A DNA stretch of 64,000 bases, taken from contig JBGANK010000001.1 in the NCBI GenBank assembly GCA_044222395.1, positions 124,001-188,000 on the forward strand. Direction: 5' to 3'. The notes under the pieces are model-generated. The model made no database searches, was not told where the DNA came from, and saw only the letters and a program-made list of their open reading frames with translations. Below are positions 35,518 to 44,695 of this stretch, one piece after another. Made by a program: the position numbers and the translations under genes. Position 1 is the stretch's first letter, and each line of letters begins with the position of its first letter. This stretch comes from JAEUMD01 sp044222395 (GTDB taxonomy: Bacteria; Pseudomonadota; Alphaproteobacteria; Rhizobiales; Hyphomicrobiaceae).

Positions 35518-36672
35518 ATGACGGCAACCCCGCCGGCCAGCACAGCTCCGACATTGGTCGCCGAACGCGACGGCGGCGGGCTGCGTCTGCGCGCCGGAGG
35601 AAGCTGGATCGTTGCGCACGTCGACGAGATGGAAAAGCTCATCTCGAATGTCTCCGCCACGGTCAAGGGGACCGACGTCGCCGCTCTCGACTTGAGCGAG
35701 GTCGGCGCGCTTGACACCTTTGGATCGCTCATCCTCCTGCGTCTCACGCGCCCGGCGCAGGACGCCGGCAAGCCTAAGACGCAACTCGTGCTGCGCGAGA
35801 ACATGCGGCCGCTGCTGCAGGAGGTGCACGAGTCCTCAGCCTCTGCACCCCCAGCGCCAGCCAGACGAAGCCGCATCGTCGACTACTTCGAGTCGATCGG
35901 CCGCGGCACAGTGAACTTATGGCGCGACCTCATCGCCTTTGCCGAAATGCTGGGAGCTTTGTGCGCGGCCCTCCTGCGGATCGTCTTCAAGCCCACACGC
36001 TTTCGCCTGACATCCGCCGTGCATCAGCTCGACCGCGTCGCCTGGCAGGCCGTCCCCATCATCCTGCTCATCACGTTCCTGATCGGCGGCATCATCGCCC
36101 AGCAGGGCTTCTTCCATTTTCGCAAGTTCGGCGCCGATGCCTACGTGGTCGACATGGTCGGCATCCTCGTGCTGCGCGAGATCGGCGTCCTGATCGTCGC
36201 CATCATGGTGGCTGGCCGCTCCGGCAGTTCATACACCGCCGAATTGGGTTCGATGAAGATGCGCGAAGAGATCGACGCACTTCAGACAATGGGCCTCGAT
36301 CCCATCGAGGTGCTGGTGCTGCCGCGCATGGTCGCGCTCGTCATCGCCCTGCCGATCCTGACCTTCCTTGGCTCGATCTCAGCACTCTACGGCGCCGAGC
36401 TTGTTGCATGGTTCTATGGCGGCATGAGCCCGGAGATATTCCTGTCGAGGCTGCACGAGGCGATCTCGCTTACGCATTTCAAGGTCGGCATGATCAAGGC
36501 GCCATTCATGGCGCTCGTCATCGGCATCGTCGCCTGCACCCAGGGGATGCGCGTCAAAGGCAGCGCCGAGTCGCTCGGACTTCAGACCACCGCCTCCGTG
36601 GTCAAGGCCATCTTTCTCGTCATCGTCCTCGACGGCCTGTTCGCCATCTTCTTCGCCGCCATCGATATGTGA
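35518..36672 (+). CDS. MlaE-type permease with N-terminal STAS domain
   Basis: A 384-aa inner-membrane subunit of a phospholipid/hydrophobic-ligand ABC transporter. Residues ~15-115 form a STAS domain (MlaB-like; ALDLSEVGALDTFGS), and ~140-384 the MlaE permease, with FRKFGADAYVVDMVGILVLRE and GRSGSSYTAELGSMK (the ATPase-coupling helix). STAS and permease are separate proteins in E. coli (MlaB, MlaE) but fused here. ATG 35518 is used; TTG 35509 would add three residues. The ATPase gene follows after 3 nt. Confidence 0.92.
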   Translation: MTATPPASTAPTLVAERDGGGLRLRAGGSWIVAHVDEMEKLISNVSATVKGTDVAALDLSEVGALDTFGSLILLRLTRPAQDAGKPKTQLVLRENMRPLLQEVHESSASAPPAPARRSRIVDYFESIGRGTVNLWRDLIAFAEMLGALCAALLRIVFKPTRFRLTSAVHQLDRVAWQAVPIILLITFLIGGIIAQQGFFHFRKFGADAYVVDMVGILVLREIGVLIVAIMVAGRSGSSYTAELGSMKMREEIDALQTMGLDPIEVLVLPRMVALVIALPILTFLGSISALYGAELVAWFYGGMSPEIFLSRLHEAISLTHFKVGMIKAPFMALVIGIVACTQGMRVKGSAESLGLQTTASVVKAIFLVIVLDGLFAIFFAAIDM

Positions 36673-36675
36673 GCC

Positions 36676-37458
36676 ATGACAATCGAGCCCGTCATACGCA
36701 TCAAGGACCTGGTTGTCGGCTTCGGTGATCGCACCGTGCTCGATCACGTCACGGTCGACGTCAAGCGCGGCGAGATCTTCGGATTCGTCGGCGGCTCAGG
36801 CAGCGGCAAGTCCGTGCTACTGAGAACCGTCATCGGCTTGATCCGCCCGCGCAGCGGCACCATCGAGGTCCTCGGACAGCAGCTAACCGGCGCCACCCTT
36901 CGGCAACGGCGCGCCATCGAACGCAGGTGGGGCGTTCTCTTCCAGCAGGGCGCTCTGTTCTCGTCCCTGAGTGTGATCGAGAACGTGGAATTCCCGATGC
37001 GTGAGTTCCTCGACCTCTCCCCGCGCCTCATGAACGACATGGCGCGCATGAAGCTGCAGATGGTCGGGCTCAATCCTAAGGACCACGACAAATTGCCTTC
37101 GGCGCTTTCGGGAGGAATGGTCAAGCGCGCTGCACTGGCACGCGCGCTCGCCATGGACCCCGAGCTGGTGTTCCTCGACGAGCCGACCTCCGGCCTCGAT
37201 CCGATTTCGGCCGGCGAGTTCGACACGCTGATCAGAACGCTCCAGCAGACCTTGGGGCTGACGGTTTTCATGATCACGCACGATCTTGAAAGCCTGCACA
37301 CCGTCTGCGATCGCGTCGGCGTACTTGCCGATGGCAAAGTCGTTGCCGCCGGGTCTATCGATGAAATCCTGAAGTCACCGCATCCCTGGGTCACGCAATA
37401 TTTCCAGGGTCGGCGCGCCTCCGCATTGGCCAGAAACGTCCTGAACACAGCAGGTTGA
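36676..37458 (+). CDS. MlaF-type ABC transporter ATPase
   Basis: A 260-aa ATP-binding subunit. Walker A GGSGSGKSVLL (~38-48), Q-loop FQQGALFSSL, signature SALSGGMVKRAALARAL, Walker B LVFLDEPTSGLDP, and switch His in FMITHD are all intact. It drives the STAS-MlaE permease encoded 3 nt upstream and works with the MCE protein encoded downstream. It ends directly at the MCE gene start region. Confidence 0.95.
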   Translation: MTIEPVIRIKDLVVGFGDRTVLDHVTVDVKRGEIFGFVGGSGSGKSVLLRTVIGLIRPRSGTIEVLGQQLTGATLRQRRAIERRWGVLFQQGALFSSLSVIENVEFPMREFLDLSPRLMNDMARMKLQMVGLNPKDHDKLPSALSGGMVKRAALARALAMDPELVFLDEPTSGLDPISAGEFDTLIRTLQQTLGLTVFMITHDLESLHTVCDRVGVLADGKVVAAGSIDEILKSPHPWVTQYFQGRRASALARNVLNTAG

Positions 37459-37467
37459 GTGCAGATC

Positions 37468-38631
37468 ATGGAAACACGGGCTCGTTATGCGCTGATTGGC
37501 TTGTTCACCATCGCCGTCGTGCTGGCAGGATTCGCATTCGTCTACTGGATCCAGAACACCGGCGGCCTCGGCCAGCGAACTAACTACCGCGTCCGCTTCG
37601 AGGGGTCGGTGTCCGGACTTCTCGTCGGCTCCAATGTCCTGTTCAACGGCACGCGCATCGGCGAGGTCACCGCTCTGCAATTGGACCCGGCCAATCCCCG
37701 GATCGTCATGGCGACGATCGCGGTTGATCCATTGGCGCCCGTCAAGACGGATACCGCCGTCGGCATGGACTTCCAGGGCTTGACCGGAGCGCCCGTCGTG
37801 GTGCTGAACGGCGGCAGCCCCGATGCGGCTTCACCAAAATCCAGCGATGGCCTACCGCCGCTGCTCGATGCCGGGCCAAATGCCGGTCAGACGCTGACCC
37901 AGTCGGCAACCAGCACATTGCGCCGCGTTGACGCCATCATCTCCGATAACGCCAAGCCGCTCCAGAAGACCATGGAGAATGTCAGCACATTCACGGAAGT
38001 CCTGTCGCGCAACTCCAACCGCATCGACGGCATCCTCGCCGGCCTGGAACGCATGACCGGCGGCGCCAGCGGCGGCGCTGTTCCGATCTATTCCTTCACA
38101 CTGCCCGCCGATGCGCCCTCATGCACCGAGGCCGCCGACCTGCAAATCGTTGTTCCGGAGCCCGGTGCCTTGATCGGCTTCAGCACCAACAAGATTCCCG
38201 TGCAGGGAGTGCTCGCCGATCCGCGCGCCTTCGACAAGGCCCAACTTGCCGACACCATGCCGGCGCTGGTTCACGCCAAGATCGTCGAGGCACTCGAGAA
38301 TTCTCGATGCTTCCGTTCTGTCACACGCAACATTGACGGCGTCCAATCCGACATTCGCTTGGCCGTCGACATCCGCAACTTCACGGTCACCACGGAACCG
38401 CAGCCGGTTGCCAACCTCGATATTTCAGTCAAGGCCATTGCTGAAGGTGGCAAGATCATCGCCACCAATGTATTCCGGGAGACTTCGCCGCTTCAGGCCG
38501 TCAACGCCGTCAGCGCCTCTGCCGCCCTCAACGATGCATTCGGAAAAATGATCCGCAAACTCACGCCGTGGCTTATCGAAGCGGCGGCCAAGTACGAGAA
38601 GCCGCCGCCCGAGCCGAAGCTGCCGCCGTGA
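37468..38631 (+). CDS. MCE (MlaD-like) protein fused to PqiC-type auxiliary domain
   Basis: A 387-aa periplasmic lipid-binding subunit. One N-terminal membrane helix (ALIGLFTIAVVLAGFAFVYW), one MCE domain (~36-115; YRVRFEGSVSGLLVGSNVLFNG start given by its GLLVGSNV core), a helical segment (~140-200), then an ABC-transport auxiliary domain (~205-370) like the separate lipoprotein PqiC/YmbA of E. coli. Here no lipobox is needed because the domain is tethered by the N-terminal helix. It ends in a Pro-rich tail (PPPEPKLPP). ATG 37468 is used; GTG 37459 directly after the ATPase stop is an alternative. Confidence 0.9.
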   Translation: METRARYALIGLFTIAVVLAGFAFVYWIQNTGGLGQRTNYRVRFEGSVSGLLVGSNVLFNGTRIGEVTALQLDPANPRIVMATIAVDPLAPVKTDTAVGMDFQGLTGAPVVVLNGGSPDAASPKSSDGLPPLLDAGPNAGQTLTQSATSTLRRVDAIISDNAKPLQKTMENVSTFTEVLSRNSNRIDGILAGLERMTGGASGGAVPIYSFTLPADAPSCTEAADLQIVVPEPGALIGFSTNKIPVQGVLADPRAFDKAQLADTMPALVHAKIVEALENSRCFRSVTRNIDGVQSDIRLAVDIRNFTVTTEPQPVANLDISVKAIAEGGKIIATNVFRETSPLQAVNAVSASAALNDAFGKMIRKLTPWLIEAAAKYEKPPPEPKLPP

Positions 38632-38654
38632 CGGGATTGTCGCCGCTCCAACCA

Positions 38655-38808
38655 GAGCGATTCAGGAATTCGCGGAATCACCACTACATGGCCGGACTTG
38701 AGCCGGCCATCCAGAACACGGCGGTGAATGCAGTGAAACCGGATGGCCGTGTCAAGCACCGCCATGACATGAAGAGCGACGGTGTTGCCACTCAATGCTG
38801 AACCGCTC
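38655..38808. repeat. ~155-bp intergenic repeat, CCGGAC/CCGGCCAT family, copy 1
   Basis: It reads GATTCAGGAATTcgcGGAAT, then ACTACATGGCCGGACTTGA, CCGGCCATCCAGAA, GGATGGCCGTGTCAAGCAC and CATGACATGAAG. The reverse complement of 53223-53381 has the same order of segments. The pair CCGGACTTGA/CCGGCCAT type is common between genes in Hyphomicrobiales. It lies in the convergent gap between the MCE gene and the cytochrome c gene. Confidence 0.75.
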
Positions 38809-38819
38809 CAGCGACGTGA

Positions 38820-39254
38820 CTACGGCCCCTGCAGCGACCGCAGGTATTCGACCAGTGCGCCGACCCTCGTCCGCGCCACTTCGGTCTGATGCAGAACGCC
38901 GAAAGGCTTGGCCCAGGACGGCATGTCGGTCGAGCCGTGGCCCAGCACGCCACCGCCCGTGCGGATGACGTCCGCAACCTTGGCTGCCGGGTAGACGCCC
39001 CCATTGCCGGCGCTGAGACGCGTGAGGTTCGTCGGCGCCGGCTTGGTCTTGCCAGCGTCGGGACCATCGCCCTTGGCTTCCGCGCCATGGCAGGCAGCGC
39101 AATGCGCCAGGTAGAGACCCCTGCCACTCTCGCTCTCGGACGATGTCTCGGCCTTGTCCGTAGCGCGGTGCCGCACGTCCTCGGCAGCCTCAGCTGCAAA
39201 GACCGCGATAAGAACGGTGATCCCGAGAACCCCAGCAATCCGCCATGTCTTCAT
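38820..39254 (-). CDS. c-type cytochrome, secreted
   Basis: A 144-aa protein. A signal peptide or anchor (WRIAGVLGITVLIAVFAAEAA, residues ~3-22) is followed by a class I cytochrome c domain (~45-140) with haem-binding CAACH and a likely Met ligand in DMPSW. It is probably a periplasmic electron carrier or an enzyme subunit that lost its partner; none is encoded nearby. ATG 39254 is preceded by GGAAGAAG at 7 nt. The long upstream frame overlaps ndk and is not used. Confidence 0.88.
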   Translation of the reverse strand: MKTWRIAGVLGITVLIAVFAAEAAEDVRHRATDKAETSSESESGRGLYLAHCAACHGAEAKGDGPDAGKTKPAPTNLTRLSAGNGGVYPAAKVADVIRTGGGVLGHGSTDMPSWAKPFGVLHQTEVARTRVGALVEYLRSLQGP

Positions 39255-39360
39255 CAGATCTTCTTCCGGAGCGCAGCAGTCTTGCCAAGTAGCGTTCTGG
39301 CCGTGGCGGCGCCACTCTGCGTCGCGGCCTCCGTAGGCGTCCAGACAAACCAGCGTCAAT

Positions 39361-39783
39361 TCACCCGACGATCTCGTCCAGCCGGAAGTTGAGTGCAATC
39401 TCACGGTCGGCAGAGGCCGGGCTGTCGGAACCGTGCGTGGAATTTTCGCCCTTCGACACCGCGAACTGCTTGCGGATCGTACCCTCGGCCGCCTGCGCAG
39501 GATCGGTGGCACCCATGACCTCGCGGTATTTGGCGATGGCACCCTCGCCCTCCAGCACCTGCAGCACGATCGGTCCCGACGTCATGAAATCAACGAGCTC
39601 GCCGTAGAACGGCCGCGCGGCGTGCTCCTCATAGAACTTCTGGGCCTGCGCGCGCGTCCAGCGCACCCGCTTCTGCGCTACGATCCGCAGACCCGACTTC
39701 TCGATCACCGCATTGATGGCCCCGGTCAGATTGCGACGCGTGGCGTCCGGCTTGATGATGGAGAAGGTGCGCTCAATCGCCAT
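39361..39783 (-). CDS. ndk: nucleoside diphosphate kinase
   Basis: A 140-aa enzyme equalising NTP and dNTP pools. ERTFSIIKPDATRRN at the start, and the active-site His in NSTHGSDSPASADREI, are family-defining. Standard bacterial length. It precedes the cytochrome c gene in the same direction (106-nt gap). Confidence 0.97.
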   Translation of the reverse strand: MAIERTFSIIKPDATRRNLTGAINAVIEKSGLRIVAQKRVRWTRAQAQKFYEEHAARPFYGELVDFMTSGPIVLQVLEGEGAIAKYREVMGATDPAQAAEGTIRKQFAVSKGENSTHGSDSPASADREIALNFRLDEIVG

Positions 39784-40348
39784 TTTCGGTCTCTCGCTTT
39801 GCTTGAATTGCCGTGTTTCGGGGCGCCTTATAGCCGTGAGTACCCCCCACCTTCAAGCACTGGAAAACCACTCCTGCCCGCCGCCGCTACCTTTTCGCCG
39901 CGCAATTGCCCGCTTCTTGGGGTCAACACTGGGTCGGAGTACCCGCTTTCCGAAGTTCGTATGACAGCGCCGCACGCTCTTAAGCCAACTTCGGAAATCA
40001 AAGGGTACCAGCAAGCTATTGGTTCTAATGCCGCTTTCTATCTGAAGTCCCTGGATCACCTGCGCTGCGGGTGGCGCAGGGACCTCAAAATGGGCGGTAC
40101 GAGCGGCAGCTGCACCCGAGCTTGGGCGGACGGGATGCATCCGCAAGCCGCGCTGGATCGGCCCGGTGGGCAGAACTGCACGAAGTTGCGGGACATTTCA
40201 CCCACCCTGGATTGACGCTGGGCCTTGTTCGGCCCAAAAAGTCGTCCAATCAATAGTGCAGGCTTGCTTTATTGGCGCAGCAGCGTCAGTTCGGAAATCG
40301 GGCCGAACGGACGGCAGACACGGATCCATCGGGGACGGACGGGTCTCT
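39784..40348. other. 565-nt divergent intergenic region
   Basis: It separates ndk (-) from the GYF-domain gene (+). Frames present in it lack conserved features and I support none. Both promoters should lie here; GGGACGGACGGG before 40349 is the ribosome binding site of the GYF gene. Confidence 0.4.
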
Positions 40349-41938
40349 ATGACAGGCATCGACGCCGAAAATCAGTGGTACATCGCACGTGATGGCCAGC
40401 AGCACGGTCCGATATCCGAGACCGAGATGCGCCTGTTCGTCGACAACGGACACCTGAAATCGACAGACTTGCTGTGGCGCCCCGGCTTCCCTGACTGGCG
40501 CCCTGCCCACACCGTGTTTCCGCCGCCAAAGGTTGATCCCGCTCCGCCACAACAGTTTTATCCGGCCGCAGGTGCACCCAATCCGGCTTCCCCGTTCTCG
40601 CCTTCCGCCGAGAACGCCCCGGAACCCAAACCCTCGGCGGGCATTGAACAGCCTTCTCCGCACAAACCAAATACTCCACGAGCTTCCGGCGCCGCCACAC
40701 AACCCACTGCGGCAACCGCGGGTGGATGGTCCCCGTCGTCTTCGTATCCGGCATCGGCAGACCCCGCCACAGCCGCACCGTCCCGAACCAGTCCGTCGAC
40801 ATCGATCGCCCGGGATCGTGCGCTTGCACCGACCCAACTTTCGACCGGATCTGACCAGTACGACACGGGCGGCAATGGAACCTTCAGCGGCATGACCGCA
40901 AATAGCGGTCCCATGCGCACGGTTCTGACCGGCCTCGTGATCGCCATCGTGCTCGGCACCGGGGCCTACGTCATCACCCAGAAGGACACGATTCTCGGGC
41001 TGTTCGGCGTCAAGTCGGCATCCAAGGAAGTTCCCGTCGTCAGAGCACAACAAACCGAAACCGCGGCATTGAGTTCCGCTGCGACAGCAACGGATCGAGC
41101 CGTTGCCACGCCGGCACTGCCGTCGAACGGCGCGGAAGACGACGGCAATTCGGACACGGCCACTCCTGCCATGGCGACATCGGCACCCGGTCCCGACACC
41201 AAGCGAGAAAGGACCGCGGCACTTGCCGTACCTCCGGCGCAATCCGCCCTCGAATCCGCCGACCCGTCCCAGACGCAGAAAAAGAATTCATTGCACGACG
41301 CCTACTATCAGCAGAGCGATCTGTGGCAATTCATGAAGCGCGAATACCCTGATTGGTACCGCGATCGCATCTCTGAAGCCTCGTCCATGCTGGATGGCGA
41401 CAAGCCGGCACGCGACGCCACCAAGCATTTGGTTGAAGCCCTGGTGACGCTGCGACGCAAGTATGCCGCCGACGCCATGCAGGCCGACACCACGAGGCTG
41501 AAGGCGATCGCCGACGCCTTCCTCTCCAACCTCCAGACACTATCCGCCAAAGGCCCGGATACCTGCTATGGCTTCATCAGCCAGGGCGAAGTGAGCCCCA
41601 AGAGCATCGACCTGTTCCACCAGCCCAGAAGTGCGCCGGCGCTCGAGGCGCAGGCGGTGGCGATCTTCGAGGCGGCGGCCGCAGGCAAGTCCAAGCCCGC
41701 GCAGCATGAGCGGCCCAAAAAGGAAGACTACGACGTTCTCGCCGCTCAGCTCGGCAAGCTTGGTTGGAGTCAGGCCGACCTGCAGTTGTTCGCCGACCCC
41801 AAGGCACTGGCTAAGGCACCACCGGCACGCGTTTGCCAGATGGTCAGCGATTGGTTCAAGGCCCACGTCTCCATTCCCGACGCAACAGTGCAGGAGCGCC
41901 TGCTCTACGAAACCCTGCGGCCCGTTGTTGCCGACTGA
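40349..41938 (+). CDS. GYF-domain membrane protein
   Basis: A 529-aa protein. Residues ~8-58 are a GYF_2 domain (QWYIARDGQQHGPISE...LLWRPGFPDW), a fold that binds Pro-rich peptides in eukaryotes and appears at the N-terminus of many bacterial membrane proteins. A long Pro/Ser/Ala-rich linker (~65-175) follows, one membrane helix (LTGLVIAIVLGTGAYVI, ~192-208), and a large extracytoplasmic part (~215-529) with a helical domain of unknown family. Start ATG 40349 follows a GGACGG run. Function unknown; possibly envelope-associated. The DUF3147 gene follows after 11 nt. Confidence 0.8.
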   Translation: MTGIDAENQWYIARDGQQHGPISETEMRLFVDNGHLKSTDLLWRPGFPDWRPAHTVFPPPKVDPAPPQQFYPAAGAPNPASPFSPSAENAPEPKPSAGIEQPSPHKPNTPRASGAATQPTAATAGGWSPSSSYPASADPATAAPSRTSPSTSIARDRALAPTQLSTGSDQYDTGGNGTFSGMTANSGPMRTVLTGLVIAIVLGTGAYVITQKDTILGLFGVKSASKEVPVVRAQQTETAALSSAATATDRAVATPALPSNGAEDDGNSDTATPAMATSAPGPDTKRERTAALAVPPAQSALESADPSQTQKKNSLHDAYYQQSDLWQFMKREYPDWYRDRISEASSMLDGDKPARDATKHLVEALVTLRRKYAADAMQADTTRLKAIADAFLSNLQTLSAKGPDTCYGFISQGEVSPKSIDLFHQPRSAPALEAQAVAIFEAAAAGKSKPAQHERPKKEDYDVLAAQLGKLGWSQADLQLFADPKALAKAPPARVCQMVSDWFKAHVSIPDATVQERLLYETLRPVVAD

Positions 41939-41949
41939 GACCCACCCGC

Positions 41950-42300
41950 ATGCTGGAATACGCCGTCAAGGTCTTGATCACCGCGCTGCTGGTTGTCGCC
42001 ATTTCCGAAGTTTCCAAGCACTCGAGCCTGTTCGCGGCCCTGCTCGCCTCTTTGCCGCTGACCTCCCTGCTCGCCATCATATGGCTCTGGCACGATACCC
42101 ATGACAGCGTCCGCATCACCTCCCTGGCGACAGGCATATTCTGGCTCGTCCTGCCCTCGCTCGTATTCTTCGTCGCCCTGCCCTGGCTTCTGCGTGCCGG
42201 CTGGTCGTTCTGGCCGAGCCTCGCCGCCGCCGCGGGTTTGACGGCGGCCGCCTATTTCGTCATGGTCCGCATCCTTGCGCGCTTCGGCATTTCAGTGTGA
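41950..42300 (+). CDS. DUF3147 small membrane protein
   Basis: A 116-aa protein with four hydrophobic segments (~5-22, ~28-46, ~60-80, ~88-110). VKVLITALLVVAISEVSKHSS and LTSLLAIIWLWHDT are typical of DUF3147. Function unknown. It is 11 nt downstream of the GYF gene and 27 nt upstream of the ABC-F gene, so probably in one operon. Confidence 0.85.
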   Translation: MLEYAVKVLITALLVVAISEVSKHSSLFAALLASLPLTSLLAIIWLWHDTHDSVRITSLATGIFWLVLPSLVFFVALPWLLRAGWSFWPSLAAAAGLTAAAYFVMVRILARFGISV

Positions 42301-42327
42301 AGCCCTGCCCCATCCATTCGGACCGCC

Positions 42328-44244
42328 ATGCTTCACATCAACGAACTCGTCTTCCGCATGGCCGGCAAGTTGATCTTCGACAGCTCCACCGTGGCCATCC
42401 CCGACGGGCACAAGGTCGGTCTGGTCGGCCGCAACGGCGCCGGCAAGACCACGCTGCTACGTTTGATCAACAGCGAGCTTCACGCCGACTCCGGCAGCAT
42501 CGGCCTGCCGCGCAATCACCGCATCGGATACGTCGCGCAGGAGGCACCGGGCGGCGAATTGAGCCTGCTCGACTGGGTGCTTTCCACCGACCAGGAGCGC
42601 GCCGCACTGCTGGCGGAAGCCGAGACCGCTACCGACCCGCATCGCATTGCCGATATCCAGATGCGGTTGACCGACATAAGCGCGCACTCGGCTCCAGCAC
42701 GCGCCGCTCAGATTCTTGCCGGCCTCGGCTTCGGCGAGGTCGCGCAACGCCAGCCGTGCCGCGCATTCTCCGGTGGCTGGCGAATGCGCGTCGCTCTAGC
42801 CTCCGTGCTGTTCCTCGAGCCCGAGCTGCTGCTGCTCGACGAGCCGACCAACTACCTCGATTTGGAAGGCACGCTGTGGCTGGAGAGCTACCTCAGGACC
42901 TACCCCCACACCGTGCTGATCGTCAGCCACGATCGCGACTTGCTGAACAGCGCGGTGTCCTCGATCCTGCATCTGGAGCGCGGCAAGCTCACGCTGTACA
43001 GCGGCGGCTATGACACCTTCGAGGAGACGCGCCGCGAACGCCAGCGCCTCGAGCTAAAGCTGAAGAAGAAGCAAGATGACGAGCGCCGTCGCATCCAGGT
43101 CTTCATCGATCGCTTCAAGGCCAAGGCAACCAAGGCTCGTCAGGCGCAAAGCCGCGTCAAGGCGCTGGCCAAGATGCAGCCGATCGCAGAACAGGTCGAC
43201 GAGCGCGTCGCGCCCTTCCTGTTGCCGAGCCCCGAAAAGTTGATCGCCAGCCCGATCCTCCGCCTGGAGAACGCTGCGGTCGGCTATGGCGATAACCCGC
43301 CCGTCCTCACCAATCTCGATCTGCGCATCGATCACGATGACCGCATCGCACTGCTCGGCCAGAACGGCAACGGCAAGTCGACCTTCGCCAAGCTCATCTC
43401 GGGAAAGCTTGCCCCCACGCATGGCCGCGTGCTGGGCGCCAATAAGATCGAGGTCGGCTATTTCGCGCAGCACCAGCTCGACGAACTCGATCCGCTCCGC
43501 ACACCCTACGACTACATGATGCAGCTGATGCCGGAATCCACCGAAGCGCAACGCCGCACGCGCCTAGGTACGTTCGGCTTCGGCATCGACAAGGCCGACA
43601 CCAAGTGTGCCAATCTATCAGGCGGCGAGAAAGCGCGCCTGTTGCTGACGCTCACAGCGTTTCATAAGCCCCATTTGCTGATCCTCGACGAGCCCACCAA
43701 CCATCTCGACGTCGACAGCCGTGAAGCGTTGATCCACGCATTGATAGCATACGAGGGCGCCGTCATCCTCATCAGCCACGATCGACATCTGGTCGCCGCC
43801 ACCGCCGATCGCCTCTGGCTGGTCAGGGACGGCACCGTGACGAGCTATGACGGCGACATCGATTCCTATCGCGCCGAGCTGTTGTCCGAACGCTCGACAC
43901 GATCGCGTGCCGGCAGCGCCGAGCTGACGGCTGACCCTCAATCGAAGTCCGCCGCCCCAACCCGCGCGGAGCAGCGCCGCGCCGCCGCCGAGAGGCGTGC
44001 CGAACTCGCTCCCCTGAAAAGCGCGATGGATGCCGCAGAAAAGGCCATCGCCAAGCTCACCACGGAAATCGAGAAGCTCGACACCTTGCTTGCCGACCCG
44101 GGCTTCTACGAGCAAAGCCCCGAGCGTGCTCAGCAGGCGGCCATCGCACGCGGCCAGCTGGCAAGGAAACTGGAGGCGGCTGAGGAGGCATGGCTCGAGG
44201 CCGGGAGCGTCTATGAGCAAGCCCGGGCGGACGCGGGCGCCTGA
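42328..44244 (+). CDS. ABC-F family ATPase (Uup/EttA-like)
   Basis: A 638-aa soluble twin-ABC protein. Domain 1 has Walker A GRNGAGKTT, signature FSGGWRMRV and Walker B LLLLDEPTNYLD; the P-site linker (~240-300) is Lys/Arg-rich; domain 2 has GQNGNGKST, LSGGEKARLL and LILDEPTNHLD. A C-terminal coiled coil (~540-630; EQRRAAAERRAEL) resembles Uup/YheS. ABC-F proteins act on the ribosome rather than transport. No evidence for antibiotic-resistance type. It follows DUF3147 closely. Confidence 0.93.
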   Translation: MLHINELVFRMAGKLIFDSSTVAIPDGHKVGLVGRNGAGKTTLLRLINSELHADSGSIGLPRNHRIGYVAQEAPGGELSLLDWVLSTDQERAALLAEAETATDPHRIADIQMRLTDISAHSAPARAAQILAGLGFGEVAQRQPCRAFSGGWRMRVALASVLFLEPELLLLDEPTNYLDLEGTLWLESYLRTYPHTVLIVSHDRDLLNSAVSSILHLERGKLTLYSGGYDTFEETRRERQRLELKLKKKQDDERRRIQVFIDRFKAKATKARQAQSRVKALAKMQPIAEQVDERVAPFLLPSPEKLIASPILRLENAAVGYGDNPPVLTNLDLRIDHDDRIALLGQNGNGKSTFAKLISGKLAPTHGRVLGANKIEVGYFAQHQLDELDPLRTPYDYMMQLMPESTEAQRRTRLGTFGFGIDKADTKCANLSGGEKARLLLTLTAFHKPHLLILDEPTNHLDVDSREALIHALIAYEGAVILISHDRHLVAATADRLWLVRDGTVTSYDGDIDSYRAELLSERSTRSRAGSAELTADPQSKSAAPTRAEQRRAAAERRAELAPLKSAMDAAEKAIAKLTTEIEKLDTLLADPGFYEQSPERAQQAAIARGQLARKLEAAEEAWLEAGSVYEQARADAGA

Positions 44245-44695
44245 GTGCTGTCGATGAAGCCGCTCCCACCGCCTATTCCATGCCGGCCCAGCGGCACCCC
44301 GAATTTTCCTCTGATGTGTTGCCGATAAACTCATTTAACAGATAAGAAGAAGATTGCGCCGTTCAGTTCGGCTAACAATTTGTCTTGGGAGGGGTGGCGA
44401 GCACGATCAGCGGAAGATCGTTCGGCGGAAGAGGGCCGCCGACACGGCGATCCACTCCTCCTCTCCAATCCCAACACTGCCGCCGCAAATATCTGCGCCG
44501 CCTGCTAGAGGATTGCGCGCCGCGTTCGCATTACCGCGGCACCATTTGAACTGCGCACCTTGTACTCACTCCAGCGTCTTGCGATCGCCTGCTTGCACTG
44601 GCAACGTCGCCCTGCGCTGCGCAATACCCGACCCCACCAATTTGGCTCCGCTCACCGTTCCTGCGCACGGGATCGAAGCCATGCGGAGCCCTTTC
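44245..44695. other. 451-nt intergenic region
   Basis: This is the gap between the ABC-F gene and the GST gene, with nothing supported. The long frame that runs upstream of the GST from 44354 has no conserved features. Confidence 0.4.
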
